64,000 nt of DNA. Source: Undaria pinnatifida. Its lineage: Eukaryota; Sar; Phaeophyceae; Laminariales; Alariaceae. A program made the position numbers and the translations under genes. The stretch spans positions 8,087,103 through 8,151,102 of the forward strand of contig JABAKD010000024.1 of the NCBI GenBank assembly GCA_012845835.1. Direction: 5' to 3'. Position 1 is the stretch's first letter. Every line of letters starts with the position of its first letter. Under the pieces are notes generated by a model that worked only from the letters and a program-made list of their open reading frames with translations, was not told the DNA's origin and made no database searches. Positions 1 through 11,664 of this stretch are shown piece after piece.

Positions 1-144
1 GCCAGAATATATGTCGCCAGAGCATCGTCCGCAACCCAGTATTTTGCCTCGTGAGCCTCCTGGTCAGGCCATGGCGGTATCGCGTGGCTCTTGCCGTGAG
101 CGAGCCCTACGGCGTCCACATACGCTACACCCCGTGAGTCCTAC
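1..144 (-). pseudogene. Possible copia-type Gag fragment at the window edge
   Basis: On the minus strand an open frame runs off the left edge of the window; a stop closes it upstream near 145. The readable residues include AHGKSHAIPPWPDQEAHEAK followed by YWVADDALATYILA. The spacing of an H/P-rich start, then a W and 'D-D-x-A-x-x-x-I-L', resembles the N-terminal region of Ty1/copia Gag (UBN2-type) proteins, where a phrase like 'W-x-x-K-D-x-x-A-x-x-x-I-x-x' is usual. This is a weak motif-level resemblance only. No reverse transcriptase, protease or LTR is visible because the sequence stops. It could equally be a random open frame or an exon of another gene. Confidence 0.25.
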
Positions 145-655
145 GTCATCCCATGTGCACTCATACCCTTGTGGCCTCAACCCTGGGTAGAACCACTTTC
201 AGCACCAATCAGTTGCCGTAAATCTCGCTCGAAGTGGGCCGTTCGGTTTTTACTGAACAAGATTGACCGCTTTGGGACATATTCTTCCTCTTACGAAATT
301 TACGGTCAAGGTGGGAACACCAGGAATCTATTCGATTTGATAACCAATTAACAAGAAAAATTACTTGTTCCAGGTTCCAAGCGTTCCAATGCTTTTTGGG
401 GGGAGTTGGCGTCGGCCTTAGCAGGAAAATTTCAACAGGAGCATGTTGCACCGCGTTTTTTTGCCGCGAAAAAATCCAAGGTGATTCCAAAAATGCTGAA
501 TTATTCCATAGCGTAGTTTTTTTTTTGTTTATATCTTACTTAAGTAGAGTGAACAGTTCGAGTAGCCCGCTAGCTGTGACATACGATAATTTGCTTTTTC
601 GGCAAGCAAGCGCCGCAGGAGACAGCAGCAGCAGACAGCACACACAACTAGGGCA
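145..655. other. No gene recognised
   Basis: AT-rich DNA with short homopolymer runs. Short open frames on both strands have no family motif, acceptor or donor that I can support. Confidence 0.5.
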
Positions 656-659
656 GTCA

Positions 660-1260
660 TCTCACCCTCAGATGAAACTCAGCAGCGTATTGCGTCTGGT
701 ACTCATCATACTTCGCCGCCGCAGCAAGCGGGTAGAGCTCGTTTTGTCCTGTGTGTGGTTTTCGAGCGAACTCTGTTGTTCTGAAAGGGCTGATTCATGC
801 TCCTGGGATCTGCTGTGCTTCGCTGTAGAATCAGGTTTCTTTCTGAGATATTACCCCACCACGCCGTTCACGACTGTGGTAGATACCGGGCCCGCCACGG
901 GTTAATACAAGCAGCATCGTATTTCTACTGGTCATGTTGTTGCTCCACCCCCCTGATAAGGGTTATGTTGTTGTGTGTGGTTTTTAAGTCATCTTGGTTC
1001 TGAAAACTGATTCGATAACTAAAAACTTTGGTGGCGTTGGGTGGAACACGAATACGTGTAGTAAAGGTCGCTTCTTGTGGAGGCCACCTCGCGTCGATCG
1101 AGATGACGGAACCTATTGCCCCCCTCACCGCCAAAAACTAGCAGCATCGTTCTTGCACTACTAATGCCGCTGCCGCACCAAGCGGGTAGGGATAGTATTG
1201 CTCTGTGTGTGGTGCTCTAGACAGCTTGGTGATTTGAAACCCATAGTTTGGTACGAGTGA
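660..1260. repeat. Tandem repeat, three imperfect units of about 250 bp
   Basis: Three successive blocks share the order 'AGCAGC(A/G)T...', 'GC(C/A)GC(A/C)...AAGCGGGTAG' and 'CTGTGTGTGGT...TTGGTTCTGAAA'. Anchor points for the last motif are near 748, 974 and 1201. Units differ at many positions, so the array is old. It is the main structure in an otherwise gene-free stretch. Confidence 0.6.
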
Positions 1261-2900
1261 ATCCTCGTGCTCTCGCCTCTCGCCTGCGGCTTGCTTGCTA
1301 CCTAGTACCTTCGGTACAATGTTTTGTTATTTTTCGAACAACCCGCATGAGTGGGGTAAAGAGAAAAAAAAACAGAAGGAAGACACCAGATTTTTTCCAA
1401 AAGTATTTTCCTGTTAAATATACGTAGAAACCCTATATTATTCGGCTCTCGAACCGACGCTTGACGCTTGGTCTCGTCGGAGGGCTTGGCTGTATCTGCA
1501 TGTCTAACCACATGTCACGTTGGTTTATTGCTGCCATCGACCCCCTCATCTCAGCGGCTACCATCGACATACCAGGTAGTAGATAGCCATTTCGTGCCCG
1601 CAGTGGTGTGCAGGGGAAAAAAAATGTTCGGATATAGCACTTTCACCCCATGAGCGACAACATTTCCCTCCATTTGCCTTGACGGAGGATACACCACTAC
1701 CTGGTAGATTTTAGCGTGGAACGCTCGGCCCCACCAGGTACAGCCTTGAGGGGTACACGTGTTCCCTTGACAGTCATGTGTCCTGATTGTTTGCAAGGGA
1801 AGGTATGATGCTGTTATCAACCATTTCACAACGAGATTCCGACCATGCTAGTCTGTGGACAGTTCCAAGGCAACCGATTGTCGTGCGTGTGTCTCCTTTC
1901 TTACCTGATCTTGGTAGCAAGCCAGCCATTCACCAGCGGCCATGGAAAAATCGCAACCGTCCCCAGCCTTTTCCAGCAGTGTACATGAGCAAACATCAGG
2001 AACGCTTATGGTCCTGCGACTCAATCATTATCATTCCATCACGACGCAGTGTCAGAGCTATTATTTATAGCGGGGAAAGAAAGCACTTCGGACACATCAT
2101 CTATCCCCACTTGATGATCTAGATCTTTCAGAGACGATCTGCATGGTGTAGCTCATGTTACGGGGTGGGAGCAATACGATCTGCGCGATCTACCACATGT
2201 TTCCTCGGTTGGATCTGTTCCCGGTATGAACAGATCCTGCACAGCATCTCTTGACGGCAAGTACACGATCTACTGTAAACGATCTATATGATGTAGATGG
2301 TCTAGATCGTGATCTGCCCGAGGTGTGATCATTCCATCACGACGCAGTGTCAGAGCTTTTATGTATAGCGGGAAAAAGAAGCACCGAGGGTGATCTTATC
2401 AACCTTCTGGGAAGAGTGTGCAGCAGTGCAGCACCACCATTAGAACCACGGTACGCGTGCGTCGTGTAGATCCTTACGTAGTCCGGGCACATCCTCTACG
2501 CCAGCATCCTGGTCTGCTCTTGTGTGGCCGATCATGTACCGTCAGCTTTTTTCCAACAATGTTTCCGTCTCAAGTCCCAAAGGGATTAGTAGCGCCATTC
2601 ATTTTGGGGGGACAACCATGTGAACAACGCACCCCATCCCAAACACACAATCTAACGCATCGTATTTGAGTCCATGCAATCACCTCATCTTACTATGGTA
2701 GCTTGGCATGTGTATTACTGCATACAGTCTGGGGTCCTCCAGCTTTGAGTAAAGAGCTGAATCTGTTGACAAAGTTCCATCAGGCGAGTATTGCGATATG
2801 AACTGTTGCTTTACATGCAATATAAAAGGCAAGTAAAGGAAATGTAGACAGTCTGCCACGGGCGCTAAGCAGTGTAAAATCGCGCGTCATTCCTCGACTC
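1261..2900. repeat. Repeat-rich region with GATC-rich block
   Basis: No exon is supported here. A segment beginning CATCACGACGCAGTGTCAGA occurs twice, near 2038 and 2336. Between the copies lies a GATC/CTAGATC-rich tract (about 2110-2330) that resembles 25545-25815 in a DIS3 intron. The missing downstream exons of the methyltransferase gene at 2903-4318 would be expected here, but I could not identify them. Confidence 0.45.
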
Positions 2901-2902
2901 AC

Positions 2903-4318
2903 CTGAGCATGTCGTCGATCTTGAACGTGTTACATCGGTTGTCGATGAATGGACTCAGATTGAATTCGCCCGCCTGCGAAGATACCAGGTAGCTCCTCGT
3001 GGTCAGCGAGGGTAAGCCTTCCGATACTGTTGTATATTACTGCTGTAGTGGGACGAACGCGTGCAAACCGTTCATGCTTACGTATCACACTCGTGGTACC
3101 AATACTATATACTTTTGACAGCAGGCTACCAGATACCTGGTAAGCTGTCATGTGATCGACGTGGACAACTAGAGTCACCATGTCTATTCAAGTTACATGA
3201 GCCAAACATACATCGACTGCCCGAAGAGACCACGTCCCAGCTAGCACCAGGAGCACTGTTCCAATTAGACGAACGCGTGAGAAAAATGTGTTTCTAGGTA
3301 GACCGCACGCGTGGCGGCTGTATCTGGCAGGCGTATGATATACTTGTATGAATACGGCAGCACGACCTATCTATCACCTCGCTTCCAACGTGGCCCTCTC
3401 GACCTACCAATACGTACACACATTGATACCAGTATTACGTACGCATGGTGTACACATATAGCCCTCACCAAGAAAGCCCTCACCTTCTCAACCCCGTTCA
3501 GAATAAAATTGGAGACTATCAGCATGAAATAGCTGAATTCGTTTCCTGGACGGAGGAATTCAGGGGGGTATGATCCATACCAAGGATTAGTAACCTTGCT
3601 CGCATTTTTTGTAGCTAATATTTTGAGGAAAAACGGCGTTTACCTATCATAGGACCACGCAAAACCTCATACCGTATGTCCTTGCTACCCTACAGCGGCG
3701 GTATGGCCTTGTATGGCATCGTATGGCATTGTATGGCATTGCATTGTAGGGGAAGGATGTTATCCATGGCCATGTCACCCAAAGAGCATCGGATGTTAAT
3801 GTTTTCCGAAGGATAGGCGTGAGAGAGTACTGCCATAAGACGGACGTCAACTGAGTCGCCATCCGGTTAAAGAGCATTCCAACGAAACAATACAAAGTAC
3901 AGAGCACACACTGATGTGCCATGTGCCGGGTATATTTCGGTACGTACCAGCGCAGCCGTAGCCCCTAGCCACAATCTCTAGCATCAAGCGTCCCAAGCCA
4001 GCGCCGGGCACCAGGACCGTTTGAGTTCCTTTGAGGTCAGGATTAAGTGGACAAAGTCTCTCTAGCTCTTCGATCACAGGTGAGTAAGACTGGCGCCGCT
4101 CCTCCTCCCCCTCTTGGCTCCAGTCTCGCATGCATTGGTGTAGCGTGGTGTTAAGTTTATCAACTTGTCTTGCTGATGTCCTCGACGGGCCTGCGCCCGG
4201 AGCGCCCACGGGCCCGTCTTGGTCGATCGGAAATGGGCTGTTTCTGTCTTGAAACTCGATAACCGCGTCCAAGAAGACCTGATTCCTAGCGATGGCCTCT
4301 TTCATACCGACCAGCTTC
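2903..4318 (-). CDS. Carnosine N-methyltransferase-like protein (partial model)
   Basis: Three phase-consistent exons on the minus strand: 4318-3948, 3545-3484 and 2973-2903. Exon 1 holds the helical N-terminal part ending in VLVPGAGLGRLMLEIVARGY, the glycine-rich SAM-binding motif I typical of the N2227/CARNMT1 family. Exon 2 continues with GNEFSYFMLIVSNFILNGVE, where the family has the conserved 'G-N-E-F-S-x-x-M-L' motif. Exon 3 gives FNLSPFIDNRCNTFKIDDML, matching the family segment 'Y-P-x-I-x-x-x-x-N'. CARNMT1 methylates carnosine to anserine and is known in animals and yeast; the substrate in algae is inferred. The model starts with an acceptor at 4319-4321 and an in-frame KLVG before the first Met, so that Met is internal and an upstream exon is missing. 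The C-terminal half of the domain, 'P-D-x-x-P' and 'L-L-Y-H', was not found downstream. The gene may be broken, or may continue after a very long intron. Confidence 0.8.
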
Positions 4319-4547
4319 CTGTTGTGTTTTTGTGGCGCATTCGGGTATGTCCAATTTGGAAGAATTAATATCCGACCGCGGAGTTACAATTAGGTGTAAC
4401 GCACGAGTAACGGGGACGTACAAAGTTGCAGCCGTGGTCGAATAACAGTATAGGATGTATGTACGACACACGACAATAGTAACCTACAAGGTTATGCGGC
4501 TGACGCCGCGCGCTCAATGGAGCGGATCCAAGACCTTGACAGCGCGA

Positions 4548-4850
4548 TAGTGGCTGATAGGAAGACACGGAAAATAGCAACGTTTTGCATTAATCCGGTA
4601 GGTCACCGGCACTAGGGATAGTGGCCGATAACCGCAAAGAGCCGACTTTGAATCAGCGCGAGGGTGGCCGATAGAACCACACGAAAAATAGCAATGTTTC
4701 TCACGAAGGTAGTTCACCAGCACTAATAGCAATAGTGGCCGACAGGACCACACATACAAGAAATACAATTTTGATATCAAGACGGCAGTTCCTTTCGGTG
4801 CGGTTGACAACCGCGAAAAACGACCTTTAAGAAATTCGCCAAGAAACACA
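4548..4850. repeat. Tandem repeat, three units of about 95 bp
   Basis: Units begin 'GTGGC(C/T)GATAG' and contain '(A/G)AAAATAGCAA(C/T)GTTT' followed by 'GGTAG(G/T)TCACC(G/A)GCACTA'. Starts lie near 4549, 4619 and 4666, with a fourth partial unit near 4735. The array sits directly upstream of the methyltransferase exons in the direction of its missing 5' end. Confidence 0.6.
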
Positions 4851-4936
4851 ACACTCCTCTGAATCTGAACATATTACGGGTCGAAGCCACGAAAAGAAAA
4901 ATATATCTGCACTATATTCTACACACCAGGAGGTGC

Positions 4937-5200
4937 ATATACCTCTACTATTATTTGGAGAGAATAAAGACATGCCTCCAAGAGCGCACGCAAACCAACA
5001 CTGCCCAAAGTATCCCCAGCGAAGGCAAAACCGCCCGAACGCAACTCAATACTACATCCCCGGCTCCGGGAACAGAACGAGCTGTGCGATGAGTAAAGCT
5101 TAAAGGTAATATCGGCCAGGGTCGTTCTACTGTTAGGACTAGCGATGGATTCGTTCTTGACGTAGAAACAGGCAAGTAAATGTCCCATGCTCGATCCCTG
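4937..5200 (-). CDS. Candidate exon of an unrecognised gene
   Basis: A minus-strand open stretch bounded by a good polypyrimidine acceptor (reverse complement of 5200-5215, ending CCCCAG) and a donor GAG|GTATATG near 4937. Its product of about 88 residues includes GHLLACFYVKNESIAS and ends in the hydrophobic helix-like TLGSVGLRALLEACLYSLQI. I recognise no family. It does not match the expected N-terminal sequence of the neighbouring methyltransferase. It may be one exon of a gene whose other exons are diverged, or a chance open frame. Confidence 0.3.
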
Positions 5201-5460
5201 GGGAAAAAATATTTAGAAAATCAACCAATCCGAACAGGGCAAATTGCCCCAAAAAACTATTCAGTGATGCTGCCTTTCAAACAAAAAAGACAAAAGATGT
5301 GCCGTGTTATGATCGACGTAGCAGCAGGGCGGCGTACAAGCACCAGCCGCAGATTTTGTAAAAAACAAAAAAGTTGAACAAGCGCCGAGGAAGTGTTGCT
5401 CGGCACCACTCAGAGTAGCAGCGTTCCACAGGGGTGAGTTAGCATCGGCGGAGCACATAA

Positions 5461-5754
5461 TTGTCTCGCGCAAGCTCCTGCGCGATGGCCGACAGAAGGC
5501 CAGTGGATCCCTTGCTGGGCACGCTTGAAGCCAGGGGTAGTCACCCCGCTGCTGCTGCTGCCTTGCGGGCAAACCTGGATGGTGCAGCCGGCGATGGCGC
5601 TGCCGCTGCTGCCTTTCTTGGCACGATCGAAGCCGGGGCTGAGGAACCCGCTGCTGCTGCTGCTGCTGCTGCACAGGATACTACCATCTATGCGTATCGC
5701 ATCGGCTGCGTGTTGCACATCTTGCACCTCGCTCGTGTTCCCAGTACGCGCTAG
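5461..5754 (+). CDS. Alanine-rich low-complexity ORF (doubtful)
   Basis: An open frame of 97 residues with an internal repeat: LLGTLEARGSHPAAAAAL is echoed by FLGTIEAGAEEPAAAAAA about 35 residues later. The repeat rests on GCT/GCC trinucleotide tracts that also read as poly-Ser or Gln in other frames, so the open frame may simply follow from the repeat. No splice sites or family motif support it. Confidence 0.2.
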   Translation: MSRASSCAMADRRPVDPLLGTLEARGSHPAAAAALRANLDGAAGDGAAAAAFLGTIEAGAEEPAAAAAAAAQDTTIYAYRIGCVLHILHLARVPSTR

Positions 5755-6499
5755 GTATGCTTGCTTGGTTCGCTTTGTATATACTCTTTTTCCCCTCTTT
5801 TTTGGGTCTAGTCCCGTGCTGTGTTTTCGAGTTGCCGATGAGCATTTTTTTTCAACAAAATGTATGTCGTGCTATCCGAAGAATCACTCAAGTGGGATTG
5901 AATGACTCAAGTGGGACAACTTTTGTTGCAGATTTCTTGGCGGCTAATTGATGGATTCAAGCGCGGGTGGCTTTGTGTGCGCACGGTCCTAGCGAAGGAT
6001 AGGGCATGCTTAGATTAAGGTGTTATGTCATAGACTGCTTCCCCAAGACAGAAATATACGAATTGAACATCAAGATCGAGTTTTCCCGCACATTTCCAAT
6101 CGGATACACGGAAAAAAACACTGCAGAAAAATGAGTAATACGTATTCCCCTCGGTCTTCATTGATTACGTGCGTCTGTCGAATGACAGCATCCAATTCGT
6201 TTCCAGTGTGGAGAAAAATGGTATTTTACTGCAACCGTTATTGCAGTCTAACCTCAAGTAAGCAGGGTTGTGGCAGACAATTTTCCAAAAAAAAATCCCG
6301 ATGTTTTGAACGATTTGTCGAGTAGACTGGACATTTTTCTACGTCTAAAACGAATCCATTGTCACCGCTAACTGTATACAATTAAATGCGGTGCAAAAGT
6401 CTCATTTGCGTATTTGACCATAAGGGGCACGTGATTGAATGTGGTGCAGTAGTAGTGTCGCAGCAGTGTTTTTATTTTTAGAGACGATACGGGAAATTA
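5755..6499. other. No gene recognised
   Basis: AT-rich DNA with A and T runs. Nothing in either strand combines an open frame with credible splice or start signals. Confidence 0.45.
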
Positions 6500-6766
6500 A
6501 TGGAACGAGAGACATGCCTTGCGCAGCAACGAATAGAACGATTAATAGTTCAACGTGAAATCAACGACATACATCAGATGTATTTCGCGCAGCATGAACA
6601 GAACAAAAAAGAGGTTGTACATCAGGAGACCGAAAATAACGCACTACGCCTAATTGTGTTGTACAAGGGCTCCACTCCGCGGGCGGTTGACGCCGCCCGC
6701 TACGCTCGCGTAAGGAAGAACAAAACTAAACGTGAAGGAGGCATAAAGAAGAGACCCATGATTTGA
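6500..6766 (+). CDS. Small ORF with helical charged sequence (doubtful)
   Basis: 88 codons starting MERETCLAQQRIERLIVQRE, rich in E, R, Q and N and compatible with a coiled coil. The C-terminal third is translated from a GC-rich hairpin repeat (6661-6712) that also occurs at 21592-21640, so at least that part is repeat-derived. No family is recognised. Confidence 0.25.
   Translation: MERETCLAQQRIERLIVQREINDIHQMYFAQHEQNKKEVVHQETENNALRLIVLYKGSTPRAVDAARYARVRKNKTKREGGIKKRPMI
6661..6712. repeat. GC-rich hairpin repeat, copy 1
   Basis: The arms GCGGGCGG and CCGCCCGC are separated by a short AT-containing loop. Flanks are 'TACAAGGGCTCCACTCC' on one side and 'TACGCTCGCG' on the other. The reverse complement of 21592-21640 matches it closely over about 50 bp. 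Confidence 0.6.
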
Positions 6767-6769
6767 TGC

Positions 6770-8200
6770 AACTAGCGATTTGACAGTGCCAAGAGCTACT
6801 TGTGCAGAGTTGATTGTCATGTGCTGTGATGTGTTCTTGTTGGCGATTTCACGTTATAATCAGCAGTACGGGCGTAATTTGCGAAAAAATATATAAAGAA
6901 GACCGATAGGGGAGAACCAAACGAAAAAACCAAAAGACGAGTACACACGTACATACATACTGGTACCTGGCTGGCACCTACTTCGCATGATACGTGGTAC
7001 TGTATGTTCGAAAGAAAGCACAGCGCAGCATGGCACAGCACCTCATCGCAGGGCAAGGCACGGCACCAAACGGCACCAAACGGCACCGCGCTACGCCGCT
7101 GAGCTATAGCTGGGCTGAACTGAACTGGGAATGCATTTTTTGTGATTCAGCAGTGATGTAGTACGTACAAACCTGGTGTAGTAGTATCGGTACCTGGTGT
7201 GGTGATTCGAACGATACCTGGCATGTACGAAAGAGTATGTACAGCAAAACACGCAGCACGGCACAGCACGGCACAGCACCGCGCCGCATGGCAGGGCACA
7301 GCATATCACGGCACCGCACGGCGCTGCGCTGCTGAGCTAGCGCTGCGGTGCGCCGCTGAGCTGAGCTGATGAGCCAAACCGACTGAGCTCAGCTAAGACC
7401 TGGTATGATGATACCTCGTGCAACTAAACACAAAAAGGTGAAGGAAGAAACCAAAGAAAAGCTGGACAGCTCCGCAAGTAATGGAACGAGGCGGTGTTTC
7501 GGTAGGTCTTGATAGGTCAGGGAGGTACCAACGGAGCTCGCTCAGGGAAAATACGAAAACAAGTAAGTGTATGCTGACATTTTGACACCACTCCTGTGCT
7601 GATATTACAGGGGACGAGTCGGCAATGGAAGGCACAAGTGAGTGGGGTGAGTGCAGACTGGCAACAACAATAGAGCAGCCGTGAGCACAAGAAGTGCCAC
7701 GATCAGTTCGCTGTCAGAAAAAACATCACAAGGCTAAAACGTCCAAAAAATAAGGATAACAACATAATCGAAAACAACAACGGTAAAAACAATAGACATG
7801 CCTTGCGCAGCAGTAAATATAACAATGAAACAAGCAATCAATGTGAATTCAACCATAAATCAACTAAAATACCCAGCATCAACAATAACGTATGCTGACA
7901 TTAGGACACCGCTCTCATTTCTCTGCTGCTGGGATAACCGGGGACGGGAGTGCATTGAAGAGTCGAATCAAGCATGGAATACGTGCAGGTAGATATAGGA
8001 TTATACGGTCATATTGTGCGTGCAGGTACAGGAGGCGCGTGTACGGTCTCCCAAGGCATCGAGAGAGAGGTGAAAGGAGCCGACATATCATACATCGAAA
8101 AACGCTTCCACCGAAGGTATCGAGAGAGGGGGTAAAACGAGCCCACGTACGTACGCCGAAAAAAGTCGCAGCGTTATATCGTCATTTTCTCACCTCGGAT
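6770..8200. repeat. Low-complexity region with GGCACAGCAC-type repeats
   Basis: Two blocks (about 7015-7095 and 7240-7345) are built from 'GGCACAGCAC/GGCACCGCAC' words, and several 'ACCTGGT' words lie between 6960 and 7405. Apparent open frames here are Cys/Ala/Leu-rich translations of the repeat. No gene is supported. Confidence 0.45.
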
Positions 8201-10340
8201 AAGGTAACACTTAACGTTCGACACCCATGTTACGATTCAGCGGGATTTTTTTGTAACATTACGTTACTACGTTATCCGTTTTTTGCTCCACATTAAATAA
8301 TGTTACTAGGTTTCGATATCGGCAGTAGATCACTCAAAAGCATGTTAAGAGTGCCACGTTGCATCAGAATTGGCAGCAGCGTTATGATCGGCAGTCGTGG
8401 TGTGTAACGTAATGTTACGGTGTTAGCGGAATTCTTAGTTACTGTATTAACACACCTTAGATGGATAACGTAGATGACCAATATGACGCTAACATTGTGT
8501 CTCTGTGTTATCTTCTAAGATGGTATACCCTGGAAGGATACGATATCATCCCACCCAAAAAAACGACTTCCAAATGTGGAAACCCAAAACAGGGGACAAA
8601 AATGAACTTTCCCGGAAGTACAACGCCTCCGACATTTTGGGAAGCCCCTCCATCCGGTTCACGCATCATATCCCTGGGGGGGATATCCATGGTGGTCTCT
8701 TCGGAATCAAGAAGAGGGTAACACAATGGTACCCCGCGATGTCGCGTTTAGTGTAACACTAGTAACATATGTTAGGTCCCTAAGAGACTGAAAACAATAG
8801 CATTGTAACATTATGTTCCAACCGTAACACAGTGCCATACTGTTATGTCCGACATTCATTTTAGGTAACACAGTAACGAGACGTTACAGAAAGCTCTTTA
8901 ATGCGAGTAAGAACGGTGATAATGGAAACTCGATAGTTTAACCAAAAACGTTCCAAACTTTTTTTTAATTGTATGCAGAAAAATTCCCGGTAAGGAAAAA
9001 ACAACAAAAAAATAAAACATTTTTCTGGCTCTTTTTTGCCAAGCGGCCCAGTTGGTCAATGTCCATCAAGCCTCAATAAAAATTGTCCACCAACCACGAT
9101 CGACCTTCGATCTCGAGATGAAGACCACAGCACAATCACTTCTCTTCGTTCCGGACATGGTCACATGAGTGTAGGTGACAGCGCTGAAGAGTTAATATGG
9201 ATCCATGCCGTAGGGCGTGAGAGGTTGCTTGTGTTGTCCTGTGGTCTTTGTCAAATCCGCTCAAAACTCCATGTTTGCCCGTTGGGAGACGATCGAGAGT
9301 TTTGTCTCTGTTTTCCACACACCAGTCGCCTAATGTATTCTTAACAGACGCCTGGTCAGCGCCTGTCACACATCACCGGCCGTAGTGTGAGCACTGTACA
9401 CCAAGGGTGGGTCGGAGCCCCTAAGGAGCTTGCCACTTTCATACTTCACGACGCTGTCGTTGGTTTCGTCGAACAAAGTGTGTGGACGACACGAAATCAC
9501 GTTGCGTCTAGTCCAAGATCTGCTTGACAATTTCTCAGGTCAATGTTGGCCAAAATCGCCGCCAGAAGTTCATTTTTTCAAGAAAATTGGAAAGTTCCAA
9601 AAACAAAATTTAAGAATGGGGCCCATAGGCGACCGTCCAGGCAACGATTGGCCGGGAGCTTCGGAAATTAAACTTTTTCCCTAGACATCCTTTTTTCATT
9701 AGCACCGGTCTAACATGGAAACATTACGTTAGAGGTCCCTCGACATTTAGCTAATATCCTAACAGAGTGTTACTTCGCGACCAGTCCATACTGTAACTTA
9801 GCTAAGTACGGTAAGTGTTATGTTATACGATCCTAAGAAAGAATCTGGGAGGGTTGAATAACATTCGAGTGCCACCATATGTTAGTATTATGGAAAACAA
9901 GACAATCTCCGCTAATCCTATGTTATGGTGTTACGTCCAGATCTTCCTATTAACTAAAATTATCTTAGCATGTTAGCGAACTAGCGAGTCGAGGGAAAGT
10001 GATCTTGTGCATGTTGTGTTGATAACGTGCAAGTCTGGGCGAATCCTAACATTGTGTTACGATGTACACGCCCGATCACGGCTTAACACTATGTGACTGC
10101 ACCAAAGCCGACGAGATTCAGAAGAACCACAACGGTACTGCGTTATAATGTCCTTGTGTACACATTAACACTATTAACATGTATGTTACCGTGTTAAGTT
10201 GTTGCTCCTCAAGTGCTAACTCTATGGTAGGACGTTGCGAAGCCGCCGTGTAAGGCCCTACCAGGTACCTGGTATAACGTAGCTACCGGCAAGTGCTATC
10301 GGAGTGTTACGTTGTCCGAGGCTCGGTAATTATAAACAAA
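8200..10340. repeat. TAACA/TGTTA-rich diverged repeat region
   Basis: Words such as GTAACATTACGTTAC, TAACACAGTAAC and TGTTACGGTGTTAG recur on both strands. The stretch CGTAATGTTACGGTGTTAGC near 8408 is nearly the reverse complement of the start of the tandem array at 20965-21495, so both belong to one family. The AT-rich stretch 8940-9030 and the segment 9031-9700 show no supported gene. Confidence 0.5.
10259..10274. repeat. Palindrome TACCAGGTACCTGGTA
   Basis: A perfect 16-bp palindrome. Its half TACCAGGTA recurs through the whole window (see findings). The same 16 bases are found at 39718-39733, and the inside-out version TACCTGGTACCAGGTA at 27957-27972. Confidence 0.9.
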
Positions 10341-10614
10341 TCGAAACATGAAACAAGCCGATAGCAAGCCATAAGCGTAGCATGCATTGTTGTGTGCTGC
10401 GCGTGCACACCAGTGCACGCTATTATGAAGACCACAATTTATCTCTACCCTTTTTTTCCATGCCTGTACGCACATGGGTCTCAAAAGACTCCTGCTCATG
10501 ATATAATAACGAGGCACGAGAATCGCGCAGCGCGAGCCCTATTTCTTGGTTTTCCGAAAAAAAAAAAAGTTTTCATATCGGACCGCATACGAGGGTAGGG
10601 TGCCTTGAATTAGT
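10341..10614. other. No gene recognised
   Basis: Contains a run of ten A (10557-10568) and short open frames without motif or splice support. Confidence 0.4.
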
Positions 10615-10677
10615 TTGTATTGGTGTTTGTGTTTGTGTTTGTGATTGTGCTCGTGTTTGTGCTTGTGCTTGTGCTTT
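10615..10677. repeat. GTGTTT/GTGCTT hexanucleotide microsatellite, copy 1
   Basis: About ten imperfect hexamer units. The same composition recurs at 11137-11236. Confidence 0.8.
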
Positions 10678-10678
10678 G

Positions 10679-10890
10679 TAGACACGCCTGGGTCAGGTAG
10701 GGTCTATTGACCAGATGTTGTCCCCCCTTGGCCTAAGGGGCTGGTCACAGCTGCTGTTTCGATCCGTACCGAAAAAGTCCCTGACTAACTTCAGTGCGTT
10801 CAACCAGAGTTATCGATAACCATAGACACGCCTGGGTCAGGCAGGGTTTATTGACCAGATATTGTCCGCCCTTGGCCTAAGGGGGGTTGG
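10679..10890. repeat. Direct repeat of about 65 bp, two copies
   Basis: The segment beginning AGACACGCCTGGGTCAGG and ending CCTTGGCCTAAGGGG occurs at 10679-10742 and 10825-10886 with few differences. Confidence 0.75.
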
Positions 10891-10925
10891 TCTACGCCAT
10901 TTAGGTGCTTGTAAGAGAGATAAGT

Positions 10926-11106
10926 TGTTGTGTTTTAGATTCAAACACGACAACACAAGCTATCTTAAAATTCATCCCTGGATCCCTATACCAGCATCCA
11001 GAAGATAAATAGAGACCCCTGTCGTCTTCAGATCCAGTCAACGCTCACATCAGATCCTCAACAGTCAATCACCAAGAAGATTAGCTATCATATCTTATCA
11101 CCAACA
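10926..11106. mobile_element. Possible short solo LTR
   Basis: A segment of 181 bp starts TGTTG and ends CAACA, the inverted termini usual for copia-type LTRs. It contains no open frame. I see no target-site duplication in the flanks (TAAGT versus CTACA), so the call rests on the termini only. Confidence 0.25.
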
Positions 11107-11136
11107 CTACACACTCTCTGGCGCTCCACTGTCCAC

Positions 11137-11236
11137 AGTTTGTGCCTTTGCTTGTGCTTGTGCTTGTGTTGGTGTTGGTGTTGGTGTTGGTGTTGGTGTT
11201 TGTGCTTGTGTTTGTGTTCGTGTTTGTGTTTGTGGG
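11137..11236. repeat. GTGTTG/GTGCTT hexanucleotide microsatellite, copy 2
   Basis: About sixteen imperfect hexamers. The open frames of Leu/Val/Cys on one strand and Asn/Thr on the other are translations of this repeat, not evidence for a gene. Confidence 0.85.
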
Positions 11237-11664
11237 TTGGGCTTCGTGTGCCGTGCTGCTATTACTACCGCTGCCACACCTTCTGCTTCTGCAGGCTGCT
11301 GCTGACTCTAATGCCGCTCCTACTACGAGTACAGCACCAGTCGTACGAGTACCGACTTTTTTTTCACTGAAAACAGAACGTAAAAATATCAAACAGCGTA
11401 GATGTTCGTTCGCGTTGGTTTGTTCAGTTCGCATCTTCTAATCTGTCTACCAAATGACCAGGTATGCTGTTTGTGCTGTTATTTCGATTGCTGGTCTTCC
11501 CTGTGTTTTTGGTAAGCACCCAGCATCGCATATTGGACTACTGCAGGTATAGAGGCCACGCCTCATTATTTACCAATTACTAGTACGCAAAACACGAACA
11601 CCACAACACAACACACAACACACCCCTTGTTGAAGAGATTCAAATGAGAAGAAGACGCTCGTAC

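Noticed and set aside
11081-11441. Asn/Thr-rich (-) and Leu/Val-rich (+) ORFs of about 100 codons
   Set aside because: Both are the GTGTTG/GTGCTT microsatellite read in different frames.
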